From: Phascolarctobacterium sp.
Lineage (GTDB): Bacteria; Bacillota; Negativicutes; Acidaminococcales; Acidaminococcaceae
DNA length: 64,000 nt
Direction: 5' to 3'
Assembly (NCBI GenBank): GCA_003150755.1
Contig: QAMT01000004.1
Coordinates: 372,001 to 436,000 of the forward strand
The translations under genes and the position numbers were made by a program. Positions 1 to 8,607 of the stretch are shown one piece after another; the first letter of the stretch is position 1, and each line of letters starts with the position of its first letter. The notes beneath the pieces are model-generated. The model saw only the letters and a list, made by a program, of their open reading frames with translations. It did not search any database and had not been told where the DNA came from.

Positions 1-1
1 C

Positions 2-358
2 AAAGGCGTGGCGGCAAAATATAACTGCGTTGCTGCCGTAACCGGGCAGGTGGATTACGTAAGCAACGGCAAGCAGGTGCTGGTGCTTAACGGCGGCAAC
101 GAAATGCTGAAAAAAATTACCGGCGCTGGCTGCATGACGACGACGCTGTGCGCCTGCTGTGCGGCTGTAACCAAAGATTACATGACGGCGGCGGCTTTAG
201 GCGTTGTTATTATGGGGCAGGCGGCCGAGCTTGCCGCAGGCTTTATGGAGAAAAAAGACGGGCCGGGCATGTTTAAAACCCGCCTGTTTGACGGCATTTA
301 CCACGTTACCGGCAAGTGGAATTTAATAAACCTGAAGCCGGAAGAAAGAATGAACTGA
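2..358 (+). CDS. thiM: hydroxyethylthiazole kinase, C-terminal part
   Basis: Phosphorylates 4-methyl-5-(2-hydroxyethyl)thiazole in thiamine salvage; its product is a substrate of ThiE encoded next door. Only the last ~118 codons are present; the frame is open to the window edge, so the gene starts upstream. Visible family features are the AVTGQVDYV strand and the GAGCMTTT loop, which matches the glycine-rich phosphate/catalytic segment with its conserved Cys (usually GTGC in ThiM). The stop lies 1 base before the thiE ATG, so the two are translationally close. Identification rests on this motif plus the thiE neighbour. Confidence 0.88.
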   Translation, partial: KGVAAKYNCVAAVTGQVDYVSNGKQVLVLNGGNEMLKKITGAGCMTTTLCACCAAVTKDYMTAAALGVVIMGQAAELAAGFMEKKDGPGMFKTRLFDGIYHVTGKWNLINLKPEERMN

Positions 359-359
359 T

Positions 360-983
360 ATGAAACCGGTTATAGATTATAGGGTTTACCTGGTGACGGA
401 CACGGTATATTTTAATGACTCTAATGTGTGGAATAAGCTGGAAGCGGCGCTGGCTGGCGGCGTGACGCTGGTGCAGTACCGCGATAAAACGGCCTCCAGC
501 CGCACTCTGTACGAGCGTGCGTTAAAAATGAAAGTGCTGTGCGATAAATACCGTGTGCCGATGCTGGTGGACGACCGTGCGGACATTGCCTTTGCCGTCG
601 GTGCGGCAGGAGTACACGTCGGGCAGGACGATTTGCCGCCGGAACAGGCGCGCCGTATTTTGGGCGCGGATGCTATTATCGGTGTATCGGCGCATAACGC
701 TGAGGAAGCACGCCTGGCAGAAGCTGCGAGCGCGGATTATCTGGGCTGCGGCGCTGTGTATGCTACCAGTACTAAAAAAGATACGTCCGTCATCGGCACG
801 GAAGGGTTAAAGGCAATCCACGCAGCGACGGTGCTGCCCTTTGTCGGTATCGGCGGCATAACGCTTGCCAATTACCAAAGCGTGCTTAAGGCAGGAGCAG
901 ACGGTGCGGCAATAGTAAGCGCAATTTTAGGCGCAGAGGACATTAAAGGCACTGTGCAGAAATTTGTGCAGCTTTCTTTGTAA
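360..983 (+). CDS. thiE: thiamine phosphate synthase
   Basis: Joins hydroxymethylpyrimidine diphosphate and thiazole phosphate to make thiamine phosphate in the cytosol. The 207-residue TIM-barrel protein is of normal family length and shows VQYRDK (substrate-binding Arg/Lys), LVDDR, GVHVGQDDL, GCGAVYATSTK and the C-terminal phosphate-binding GIGGIT. It starts 2 bases after the thiM stop, consistent with a salvage operon. No clear terminator follows; the next promoter (lysine operon) begins about 60 bases downstream. Confidence 0.95.
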   Translation: MKPVIDYRVYLVTDTVYFNDSNVWNKLEAALAGGVTLVQYRDKTASSRTLYERALKMKVLCDKYRVPMLVDDRADIAFAVGAAGVHVGQDDLPPEQARRILGADAIIGVSAHNAEEARLAEAASADYLGCGAVYATSTKKDTSVIGTEGLKAIHAATVLPFVGIGGITLANYQSVLKAGADGAAIVSAILGAEDIKGTVQKFVQLSL

Positions 984-1040
984 AAAAGTGAACAGATTGC
1001 AGCAGCCATAGACAAAATTTATATTTTTGTAACACTTTAT

Positions 1041-1069
1041 TTGACAACATCTGTAATGGGTTATATAAT
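1041..1069 (+). promoter_or_regulatory. sigma-70 type promoter of the lysine operon
   Basis: A perfect -35 TTGACA (1041-1046) and a perfect -10 TATAAT (1064-1069) are separated by 17 bases. Transcription would start near 1076, about 12 bases before the lysine riboswitch aptamer, so this drives the riboswitch-controlled dapB operon. Both hexamers match consensus, so expression is expected to be strong when the riboswitch permits. Confidence 0.9.
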
Positions 1070-1087
1070 TACTTTATAAAATTGTTT

Positions 1088-1242
1088 GATAGAGGAGCGG
1101 AAAACATCAGTATGACGCTGAGCGGGAGCGATGAAGCGTTTGAAAGGGCAACCGCCGAAGTTTAAAAAGCAGCCATGTTTTTTATGCTGGGCCGTCAGTG
1201 AATAACTGCCGGACTGTCGCCTGAAAGGCGGAGGGCTATCTC
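1088..1242 (+). promoter_or_regulatory. lysine riboswitch (L box)
   Basis: The aptamer shows the L-box landmarks in order: GATAGAGG at the 5' side of P1, GCGG, CAGTATGACG, GGGCAACCGCCGAAG, GCTGGGCCGTCAGTGAATAA, GGACTGTCGCC and the closing GGAGGGCTATCTC, whose CTATC pairs back to GATAG. This is the same motif order as the well-known B. subtilis lysC leader. An intrinsic terminator follows, so lysine binding should stop transcription of dapB-asd-lysC-dapA. The element sits between a consensus promoter and dapB. Confidence 0.95.
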
Positions 1243-1264
1243 AATGATTATGCAGAATGTAATG

Positions 1265-1297
1265 CCGTTGGGAAGTCTTTCTCAACGGTTTTTGTTT
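1265..1297 (+). terminator. riboswitch-controlled attenuator terminator
   Basis: Inverted repeat CCGTTGGGAAG / CTTTCTCAACGG (1265-1288) is followed directly by TTTTTGTTT. It lies about 22 bases past the lysine aptamer and just before dapB, the expected place for the expression platform of an OFF switch. Confidence 0.88.
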
Positions 1298-1319
1298 GTA
1301 CAAGAAAGGGGCTGTCAAA

Positions 1320-2102
1320 GTGATAAGAGTTTTGGTTAACGGTGCCCTGGGCAGAATGGGCACAGAGGTTTGCAAAACAGTTATGGAACAGAAAGACATG
1401 GATTTAAGCGGCGTTGTCGATATTAACGGCAAGGATAAAACAATCCCTTACTATGACGGCGGCGTGTTTGGCGTTGATACCGACCTTGAAAACGCCATTA
1501 CCTGCACCCGCCCGGATGTTGTGGTTGATTTTACCCGTCCGGACGTTGTTATGGACAACCTGCGCAAAATCATCGGTATGGGTGTAAATGCCGTTGTAGG
1601 CACCACCGGCTTTACCAAAGAAAACCTGGAAGAAGTTGACAGGCTGGCGAAGGAAAAAGGCGTCGGCGTTTTGATTGCCCCTAACTTTGCCCTGGGCGCA
1701 GTTGTTATGATTAAACTGGCCTGCGAAGCAGCCAAATATTTTAATAATGTAGAAATCATCGAAAAACATCATGATAAAAAGCTGGATGCTCCTTCCGGCA
1801 CGGCAGTGCTGACGGCGCAGAAAATCGCCGAAGTGCGCGCTGCCATGAAGCAGGGCCATCCGGACGAAAAGGAAACTATGCCGGGTGCCCGCGGCGCAGA
1901 TTTTGAAGGCATGAAAATCCACAGCGTGCGCCTTCCGGGTTATGTTGCCTCGCAGGAAGTTATCTTCGGCAGCCAGGGCGAAACCCTTAAAATTATCAGC
2001 GACCCTGTAAGCCGCGAATGTTATATGCCGGGCGTAATGCTGGGCTGCCGTAAAATCGGCGGCGTAAAAGGCCTTGTTTACGGCCTTGATAAATTATTAT
2101 AA
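1320..2102 (+). CDS. dapB: 4-hydroxy-tetrahydrodipicolinate reductase
   Basis: Reduces the DapA product with NAD(P)H in the diaminopimelate/lysine pathway. The GTG at 1320 is chosen because AAAGGGG lies about 9 bases upstream and translation then begins MIRVLVNGALGRMG with the Rossmann GxxGxxG loop at the very N-terminus; the upstream TTG at 1296 falls inside the terminator U-tract. The 260-residue length is normal. The active-site signature E-K-H-H-D-K-K-L-D-A-P-S-G-T-A (residues 148-162) carries the catalytic His and Lys. First gene of the riboswitch-controlled operon, followed by asd after 20 bases. Confidence 0.96.
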   Translation: MIRVLVNGALGRMGTEVCKTVMEQKDMDLSGVVDINGKDKTIPYYDGGVFGVDTDLENAITCTRPDVVVDFTRPDVVMDNLRKIIGMGVNAVVGTTGFTKENLEEVDRLAKEKGVGVLIAPNFALGAVVMIKLACEAAKYFNNVEIIEKHHDKKLDAPSGTAVLTAQKIAEVRAAMKQGHPDEKETMPGARGADFEGMKIHSVRLPGYVASQEVIFGSQGETLKIISDPVSRECYMPGVMLGCRKIGGVKGLVYGLDKLL

Positions 2103-2122
2103 CTTTATTTTGGGGGATTGAC

Positions 2123-3154
2123 ATGAAAAAGTACAATGTAGCAATTTTGGGCGCAACCGGTGCGGTCGGCGCAGAGTTTTTGAAGCTGATAGAAGAAAGA
2201 AACTTTCCGTTTAACGAACTGCGCTTACTGGCCTCCAAACGCAGCGCAGGCAAGGTAATCAGCCTTATGGGCAAGGATTACACCGTAGAGGAAGCAACGC
2301 ACGATTCTTTTGAAGGTATTGACATTGCGCTGTTTGCCGGCGGTTCTATCTCGAAAGAATTTGCACCCAGCGCCGTAAAAGCAGGCGCAGTGGTAATTGA
2401 TAACTCCAGCGCTTTCCGCATGGACCCGGAAGTGCCGCTGGTTGTGCCGGAGGTAAACCCCGAGGCTATTTTAAAGCATAAGGGCATCATTGCCAATCCT
2501 AACTGCTCTACCATTATTATGCTGATGGCCTTAAAGCCGATTTACGACCTGGCAAAAATCAAACGTATCATTGTTTCCACTTATCAGGCTGTCAGCGGCG
2601 CAGGCAAGGAAGGTATCGACGAATTAACCAACCAGACTACGGATTACCTGGCAGGCAGGGAAATGACGGCCAATATTCTGCCGTCCGCCAGTGCGGAAAA
2701 ACATTTCCCGATTGCCTTTAACCTTATTCCGCAGATTGACGTTTTCTGCGATAACCTGTACACCAAAGAAGAAATGAAAATGGTGAACGAAACCCGCAAA
2801 ATCCTGGATGATTATGATATGCGCATTACCGCAACGACGGTGCGCGTGCCGGTGTACCGCAGCCATTCCGAATCTGTCAATATCGAACTGGAACATGATT
2901 TGACGCTGGAAGAAATCAAAGCTGCGCTGGCTGGCTTCCCGGGCGTAATTGTGCAGGATGACCCGTCAACGCAGACTTATCCGATGCCGCTGTATACCTC
3001 CGACACGGACGAAGTTTATGTAGGCCGCATCCGCCGCGACGAATCTGCGCCCAACTCCTTCAACCTGTGGGTTGTGGGTGACCAGATTAGAAAAGGCGCA
3101 GCGCTTAACACCTTGCAGATTGCCGAAACAATGATTAAAAACGGTTGGATTTAA
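2123..3154 (+). CDS. asd: aspartate-semialdehyde dehydrogenase
   Basis: Reduces aspartyl phosphate to aspartate semialdehyde using NADPH, the branch point to lysine, threonine and methionine. The 343-residue protein has the N-terminal nucleotide loop GATGAVG, the catalytic Cys128 in NPNCST, and SGAGKEG. A GGGGG-type ribosome site precedes the ATG. It lies between dapB and lysC, so the substrate supplier and user are co-transcribed. Confidence 0.96.
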   Translation: MKKYNVAILGATGAVGAEFLKLIEERNFPFNELRLLASKRSAGKVISLMGKDYTVEEATHDSFEGIDIALFAGGSISKEFAPSAVKAGAVVIDNSSAFRMDPEVPLVVPEVNPEAILKHKGIIANPNCSTIIMLMALKPIYDLAKIKRIIVSTYQAVSGAGKEGIDELTNQTTDYLAGREMTANILPSASAEKHFPIAFNLIPQIDVFCDNLYTKEEMKMVNETRKILDDYDMRITATTVRVPVYRSHSESVNIELEHDLTLEEIKAALAGFPGVIVQDDPSTQTYPMPLYTSDTDEVYVGRIRRDESAPNSFNLWVVGDQIRKGAALNTLQIAETMIKNGWI

Positions 3155-3169
3155 CGGAGAGCGGAACTG

Positions 3170-4384
3170 ATGAAAATACTTATCCAAAAGTTCGGCGGAA
3201 CTTCCGTCGCCAACGAAGAAGCACGCATTGCCGTCAAGGACAAGGTGCAGCACGCTATCCGCAGCGGCTATGCGCCGGTGGTTGTTGTTTCTGCTATCGG
3301 ACGCAGGGGCGCGCCCTATGCCACCGATACGCTGATTGACTTTTTAAAGCAGATTAACCTTTCTGTAAACGTGCGCGAGCAGGACATGATGATGTGCTGC
3401 GGCGAAATTATTTCGGCCTGTGTAATGGCTGCTACGCTGCAAAAGTTTGGCTTTAACGCCATGGCGCTTACCGGCGGGCAGGCGGGCATCATTACCGATT
3501 CGCAGTTCGGCGCGGCCCGCATTAAGAACATTAAAACCGACGATTTAAGGCATTTGCTGGAATCCGGCGTTATCCCTGTTATCTGCGGTTTTCAGGGCAT
3601 GACGGAAAACCACGGCAAGTTTACAACCTTGGGGCGCGGCGGCAGCGACGTTACCGCAGCGGCTCTTGGCGTAGCCTTAAAGGCCGAAAAAATAGAAATT
3701 TACACCGATGTGGAAGGCATTATGACGGCTGACCCGCAGATTGTCAAAGATGCGACTATCCTGCGCAAAATCAGCTATGCCGAAGTGGCGCAGATGGCTC
3801 AGCAGGGGGCGAAGGTTATTCATCCCCGCGCGGTAGAAATCGCCATGCGCAAAAATGTGCCGCTGATTGTAAAATCTACCTTCAGCGATGCGCCCGGCAC
3901 TTTGATTACCAACGATACCGCCGGTTTTGAGGACGAAAGCCCGGTGGCAGACCGCAGAATCAGCGGCGTTGCTTACCTTACCGACCTTGTACAGTTCCGC
4001 ATCAGGCTGGACAGCAAGGACGAAAGCAGCGGCAGGGTTCTGTTTGAGGACCTGGCGGCTGCCGGTATCAGCGTCGGCTGCCTTAACCTTTCGGAAAGCA
4101 GCGCCATGTTTGCCGTGTTTACCCCGGATGCGGAGCATACGGTTGAGGTTTTGAAGGACGCAGGCTTTGATTATACGGTCAACGAAAAATGCGCCAAGGT
4201 TTCCGTTATCTTCGGCAATGCCCGCGGCGTGCCCGGCGTAATGGCAAACTTTGTATCGGCGCTTTCGGGCAACAAAATAAATATTTTGCAGACGGTCGAT
4301 TCGGATACGACAATTTCTGCAATCGTTAAGGAAGAATGTGTTTCTGAAGCAGTAACTGCGCTTCATAAAGCGTTTAAATTATAA
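3170..4384 (+). CDS. lysC: aspartate kinase, monofunctional
   Basis: Phosphorylates aspartate, the first committed step to lysine, threonine and methionine. The kinase domain begins KFGGTSV (residues 7-13) and holds TLGRGGSDVTAAALG; the C-terminal third has two ACT-type regulatory repeats, including the GVPGVMANFVSAL segment. At 404 residues it matches the class with kinase plus paired ACT domains and no homoserine dehydrogenase fusion. Besides expected allosteric control by amino acids, its mRNA is under the lysine riboswitch. Confidence 0.96.
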   Translation: MKILIQKFGGTSVANEEARIAVKDKVQHAIRSGYAPVVVVSAIGRRGAPYATDTLIDFLKQINLSVNVREQDMMMCCGEIISACVMAATLQKFGFNAMALTGGQAGIITDSQFGAARIKNIKTDDLRHLLESGVIPVICGFQGMTENHGKFTTLGRGGSDVTAAALGVALKAEKIEIYTDVEGIMTADPQIVKDATILRKISYAEVAQMAQQGAKVIHPRAVEIAMRKNVPLIVKSTFSDAPGTLITNDTAGFEDESPVADRRISGVAYLTDLVQFRIRLDSKDESSGRVLFEDLAAAGISVGCLNLSESSAMFAVFTPDAEHTVEVLKDAGFDYTVNEKCAKVSVIFGNARGVPGVMANFVSALSGNKINILQTVDSDTTISAIVKEECVSEAVTALHKAFKL

Positions 4385-4400
4385 AAGAAGGTGCAAGATT

Positions 4401-5297
4401 ATGAAAAATCCGTATTTTGGCAGATTACTGACCGCCATGGTTACACCGTTTGGTGCTGACGGCAGCGTAAACTATAAAAATGCAGCTGATTTGGCTGACT
4501 GGCTGATTGCCCACGGCAGCGACGGCTTGGTTGTATGCGGCTCTACCGGCGAAGCTGCAACCATGACGCTGGAAGAAAGGCTGGAGCTGTTCCGCGTTGT
4601 GCTGGAGCGCGTCAATAAACGTGTGCCCGTCGTTGTCGGTGCAGGCAGCAACTGCACTGCCGATACCGTAAAAATGGTTAAACTGGCCGAAGAAGCAGGC
4701 GTTGACGGTGTTTTGATTGTAGGCCCTTACTACAACAAACCGACCCAGGAAGGCTTTTACCAGCATTTTGCAGCCGTTGCCAAAGCAACCAAACTGCCCG
4801 TTATTGTGTACAACGTACCGGGCCGCACCGGCTCCAACATTGCGCCTGCAACCGTAGCGCGCCTGGCCAAAGATTTTGCCAACATTGTTGCCATTAAAGA
4901 AGCAGCAGGCAACGTAGGGCAGGTAAACGAACTGTTTACCCTGCTGCCGGAGGACTTTACCATTTACAGCGGCGACGATATCGAAATTCTGCCGTTTATG
5001 TCCGTCGGTGCAACCGGCCTTATCAGCGTGCTTAGCAACTGCGGCGGCGAAATGCTGCAAGAGATTATGCAGGCTTACGAAGACGGCCGCGTAAAAGAAG
5101 CAGCACGCCTTAACACCAAAATGGTGCCGCTTGCCAAAGCCATGTTTATGGAAACAAACCCGATTCCGGTCAAGGCTGCAACCACAATGGTTACCGGCAT
5201 CGACTGCGGCGAACCGCGCCTGCCGCTGACCCCGATGGAAGCAGGCAACAAAGCAAAACTGGCAGCAATGCTGAAAGAATACGGGCTGGTTAAATAA
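4401..5297 (+). CDS. dapA: 4-hydroxy-tetrahydrodipicolinate synthase
   Basis: Condenses pyruvate with aspartate semialdehyde. The 298-residue TIM barrel has the substrate loop GSTGEA (47-52), catalytic Tyr137 in YNVPGRTG and the Schiff-base Lys166 in AIKEAAG. RBS AGAAGGTG lies upstream of the ATG. Its stop overlaps the next ATG by one base (TAATG), so the following CGGC gene is translationally coupled to it. Confidence 0.97.
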   Translation: MKNPYFGRLLTAMVTPFGADGSVNYKNAADLADWLIAHGSDGLVVCGSTGEAATMTLEERLELFRVVLERVNKRVPVVVGAGSNCTADTVKMVKLAEEAGVDGVLIVGPYYNKPTQEGFYQHFAAVAKATKLPVIVYNVPGRTGSNIAPATVARLAKDFANIVAIKEAAGNVGQVNELFTLLPEDFTIYSGDDIEILPFMSVGATGLISVLSNCGGEMLQEIMQAYEDGRVKEAARLNTKMVPLAKAMFMETNPIPVKAATTMVTGIDCGEPRLPLTPMEAGNKAKLAAMLKEYGLVK

Positions 5298-5701
5298 TGG
5301 CTAAAACAGCATTAGTAATACAGTGCGACATCATTGCTAAAAAATGTGTGGGCTATGCCTGCATGAAAAGCTTTGAAACCCGCACCGGCAAATTTTCCGG
5401 CACGGAAGACGGCGTAAATTATTTAAGCACTACCTGCGGGGGCTGCTGCGGTATGGGCATCGCTGCCAAGCTGGAAGACCTCAACCGCAAATTAAAACGC
5501 TGGGGCGATAACAAAGATGATGTTACCGTTTATCTTGCCAGTTGCATCGTATCGGATAACTACCACAACCCGCCGTGCCCGCATAAGGATTATATAAAAC
5601 AGATTGTAGAGCGCAAAGGCTATAAACTTGTGCTTGGCACCTATATATCCAAAATGGCAGAAGAAAAACGCAAGGCAGGCATTTATAAACCAATCGAATA
5701 A
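5297..5701 (+). CDS. CGGC domain-containing protein
   Basis: A 134-residue cysteine-rich cytosolic protein with the signature TTCGGCCGMG near residue 48, an N-terminal QCDIIAKKC, and downstream ASCIVSDNYH and PPCPH cysteines. This matches the uncharacterised CGGC family, thought to bind metal; no reaction is established. It overlaps dapA by one base and ends at a terminator, so it is the last gene of the lysine-riboswitch operon. The link to lysine biosynthesis is inferred from position only. Confidence 0.8.
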   Translation: MAKTALVIQCDIIAKKCVGYACMKSFETRTGKFSGTEDGVNYLSTTCGGCCGMGIAAKLEDLNRKLKRWGDNKDDVTVYLASCIVSDNYHNPPCPHKDYIKQIVERKGYKLVLGTYISKMAEEKRKAGIYKPIE

Positions 5702-5711
5702 ATTTAATTTC

Positions 5712-5742
5712 AATGACCGTGTCAAAACGGTCATTTTCTTTT
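5712..5742 (+). terminator. intrinsic terminator of the lysine operon
   Basis: Perfect 9-bp repeat AATGACCGT (5712-5720) / ACGGTCATT (5727-5735) followed by TTCTTTT. It closes the dapB operon and also argues against a start for the next gene at 5713. Confidence 0.85.
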
Positions 5743-5802
5743 ATCCCCGGCAGGATTTTAAGAGAAGAAATAGAAAATAATATGGGTAAAGGAGTGAGTA
5801 AA

Positions 5803-7098
5803 ATGCGAGTGAAGGATTTTATTGCCTGCGTTGTTTTATGCGCCTGCCTGTTTGTGCCCGGCTTTGGCGTGAATGCGGCAGGTGTAACCAATTACAGCAG
5901 CTTTATAAGCGCAGATTACTGGGTTAAAAACAACCCTGCCGGTGAGCAGGTTATTTTAGATGCCGCAGGCGTTGAAGCGTATAACAAACGCATTGTTGAC
6001 AAATCGCCCTCGGTTTACGATTTGACGGCCTACCCGCAGACGCTGAGCGGCAGCACGGTTAAAGGATATGTAAGCAATTATGATATTTTAAACGACCCCT
6101 TGTTCCGCCTGGGCAAGGAGGTAAGCCAGAACTATAAAAACATTCTGATTAAAGAAACCAACACGGCCAAAATACCGGCAGAAGTGAAAGTGCGCTACGG
6201 TGTAACCGTAAGGCGTGCCAACCTGCGCGCCCTGCCGACCAATGAAGGCCTGTTTTACTATGCAACCGACAGCAATTTTGACGCTTTGCAGGAAACCGCC
6301 GTTGCCCCGTGCGAACCGCTGATTATACTGCATCAGAGCGCCAACGGCTTTTTCTATTATGTGCAAAGCTACAACTACCGCGGCTGGATAAGCCGTTTTG
6401 ACGTTGCAACCTGCGGCCGCGATGCGTGGCTGAAATACGCCGACCCGCAAAGCTTTTTGGTTGTAACCGGGCAAAGCTTTAACGTAAAAGTGCCGGGCGA
6501 AAGCGTTTACTGCGACGAAGGCACGCGCCTGCAATTAGTAACGGAAGGCAGCAGCATTTACACTGTTAAAATGCCGCTGCGCGCACAAAACGGCACCTTG
6601 CAGGAGGCTAACAGCAATGTTGTTAAAAACGCGGCGCTGCACAAGGGCTACCTGCCTTACACCAGCAATAACATTCTGCGCAGCGTGTTTAAATATTACG
6701 GCTCTCCTTACGGGTGGGGCGGCATGCACAAAAGTGTGGATTGCTCCAGCCTGATTGCCAACGCTTACCGCACAGTCGGCATCTTTTTGCCGCGTAACGC
6801 GGATGAACAGGAGCTGACAGCAGGTACGGCGCAGAGCCTTGCCGGGCTTACTTCCGCACAGCGTCTGGCAATTATCAAGGGCCTGATGCCGGGCGCAGGG
6901 CTTTATATGGATGGGCACACCGTTATGTATATCGGTACTTCCGGCGATGTGCCGTATGCTATTCATTCGCTGGCAACGCATTACACCGGCGGCGTACGCA
7001 ATACGGAAATGCGCGTGGTAGTAAGCGATTTAACCTTGCAGCGAGCCAACGGCAACAGCTTTTTGGACGAGTTTAATACAGCAATGACTTTTAAATAA
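5803..7098 (+). CDS. secreted SH3 and NlpC/P60 cell-wall hydrolase
   Basis: Predicted peptidoglycan peptidase exported to the envelope. The ATG at 5803 follows AAAGGAG with 9-base spacing and gives a signal peptide (MRVKDF, hydrophobic core, cleavage near FGVNAAG); longer starts overlap the preceding terminator. The middle holds SH3-like modules (VRYGVTVRRANLRALPT, then SYNYRGWISRF), and the C-terminal NlpC/P60 domain has catalytic Cys314 in VDCSS and His372 in GHTVMYIG. The order fits the family with an N-terminal stabilising segment, paired SH3 domains and a gamma-D-glutamyl-diamino-acid endopeptidase. Length is 431 residues. pepA follows after 14 bases. Confidence 0.88.
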   Translation: MRVKDFIACVVLCACLFVPGFGVNAAGVTNYSSFISADYWVKNNPAGEQVILDAAGVEAYNKRIVDKSPSVYDLTAYPQTLSGSTVKGYVSNYDILNDPLFRLGKEVSQNYKNILIKETNTAKIPAEVKVRYGVTVRRANLRALPTNEGLFYYATDSNFDALQETAVAPCEPLIILHQSANGFFYYVQSYNYRGWISRFDVATCGRDAWLKYADPQSFLVVTGQSFNVKVPGESVYCDEGTRLQLVTEGSSIYTVKMPLRAQNGTLQEANSNVVKNAALHKGYLPYTSNNILRSVFKYYGSPYGWGGMHKSVDCSSLIANAYRTVGIFLPRNADEQELTAGTAQSLAGLTSAQRLAIIKGLMPGAGLYMDGHTVMYIGTSGDVPYAIHSLATHYTGGVRNTEMRVVVSDLTLQRANGNSFLDEFNTAMTFK

Positions 7099-7112
7099 AA
7101 CGAGGTAGAAAC

Positions 7113-8606
7113 ATGAAAGATTATCAGAACTTATTTGCAGTCAGGAAAAACAACCTGGCTGCGGAAGAAATCAGCGGCGCAGAAACCCTGGTGCTGTTTC
7201 TGTGCAAGGATTGCATTCCGGCTTTGCCGAAAATGAACGCACCGGAATATCTTGTAAAAGCAGTTGACGAACTGTATAAGAAAAACGGCAAGCTGGCAGA
7301 TACCGGCAGCCTTACCCAGTTTGCCATGCTGGGCGGCAATGGTTTGCAGCAGGTTGTTATCAGCGGCTTTGGCGGCAAGGGCGCCTGCAAGCCTAACGAT
7401 TTGCGCAAAGCGGCAGGCGAAACCGCGCGCGTGCTTAAAAAACTGAAAGCAGAAAACGTGCTGGTTATTGCGCCGATACTGTTAAACGCCGCGCGCCCGC
7501 ATTACCTTTCCGCATTGGTTGAAGGGCTGATTTTGGGCGGCTACACCTTTACCGAATGCAAGGGCAAACCCGAAGCTGAAAAAGATATTAGTTATACCAT
7601 TGTAACTAACGTAACGGACGCGGCAAAAGTTTGCAGCGATAGCTGCCTGGTAAGCGCCGCTGTTTGCCACGCACGCGATTTGGCCAATAAACCGGGCAAT
7701 TTGCTTACGCCGGTTGGCATGGCCGAAGAAGCACAGAAGCTTGCTGCAAGCTGCGGCATGGAGTGCGAAGTGCTGGACGTTGAAGCTATGCAGGAAAAGG
7801 GCATGGGCGCAATCCTTGCCGTAGGGCAAGGGTCCGTCAACCCGCCGCGCATGGTTACGCTTAAATATAACGGCGCAAATGACGCGCCTTACACCGCTTT
7901 TGTCGGCAAGGGCATAACCTTCGACAGCGGCGGTATTTCCATCAAGCCTGATAACAACATGGGCGAAATGAAGGACGATATGACGGGCGCAGCCGTTGTG
8001 CTTGGCACGATGCAGGCCATAGCGCAGCTGAAACTGCCCTGCAATGTCATCGGCATTATGGCCTGCGCAGAAAATATGCCGTCCGGCAGTGCGCAGCGCC
8101 CGGGCGATGTTGTAAAGGCAGCCAGCGGCAAAACGATAGAAGTAATCTCTACCGACGCCGAAGGGCGCATGGTTCTGGCCGATGCCGTATGGTATGCGTG
8201 CCGCCAGGGCGCGGTGCGCGTAATTGATATTGCTACCCTTACCGGCGGCGTTATTACCGCACTAGGCAACGAAACGGCAGGCATTGTAGGCAATAATGAC
8301 GAACTGGTTGCCCAGATTATGTCGGCTGGGAAAAAAGCCGGCGAAATGTACTGGCAGCTGCCGTCGCTTCCGGAATGCAAAGAAGCAATCAAAAGCGACG
8401 TTGCCGATTTGCTCAACAGCGCAGGGCGTGCGGCCAGCACCATTACCGGCGGCCTGTTTATCGGCGAATTTGTCGATGAAGGCACGCCGTGGGCGCATCT
8501 TGACATCGGCGGCACATCCACCGCTGACAAGGCATCCGGCTTTAAACCGAAAGGCTGCACCGCTTTTGGCGTAAGAACTTTTGTGAACATTGCAAAGGAA
8601 CTTTAA
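7113..8606 (+). CDS. pepA: leucyl aminopeptidase (M17)
   Basis: Two-metal cytosolic aminopeptidase that removes N-terminal residues from peptides. The 497-residue protein has the M17 N-terminal macro-like domain and the C-terminal catalytic domain with Lys266 and Asp271 in GKGITFDSGG, Asp289, and STDAEGRMVLAD (Asp348, Glu350, catalytic Arg352). In the family signature the first residue is usually Asn (NTDAEGR); here it is Ser. It sits between the wall hydrolase and a PHP phosphoesterase, so recycling of murein peptides is possible but unproven. Confidence 0.95.
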   Translation: MKDYQNLFAVRKNNLAAEEISGAETLVLFLCKDCIPALPKMNAPEYLVKAVDELYKKNGKLADTGSLTQFAMLGGNGLQQVVISGFGGKGACKPNDLRKAAGETARVLKKLKAENVLVIAPILLNAARPHYLSALVEGLILGGYTFTECKGKPEAEKDISYTIVTNVTDAAKVCSDSCLVSAAVCHARDLANKPGNLLTPVGMAEEAQKLAASCGMECEVLDVEAMQEKGMGAILAVGQGSVNPPRMVTLKYNGANDAPYTAFVGKGITFDSGGISIKPDNNMGEMKDDMTGAAVVLGTMQAIAQLKLPCNVIGIMACAENMPSGSAQRPGDVVKAASGKTIEVISTDAEGRMVLADAVWYACRQGAVRVIDIATLTGGVITALGNETAGIVGNNDELVAQIMSAGKKAGEMYWQLPSLPECKEAIKSDVADLLNSAGRAASTITGGLFIGEFVDEGTPWAHLDIGGTSTADKASGFKPKGCTAFGVRTFVNIAKEL

Positions 8607-8607
8607 A

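Noticed and set aside
1296..1319. TTG start for dapB
   Set aside because: It lies in the U-tract of the riboswitch terminator and has no RBS.
5713..5802. Upstream start for the NlpC/P60 gene
   Set aside because: The reading would begin inside an intrinsic terminator and bury the signal peptide; the 5803 start has a good RBS.
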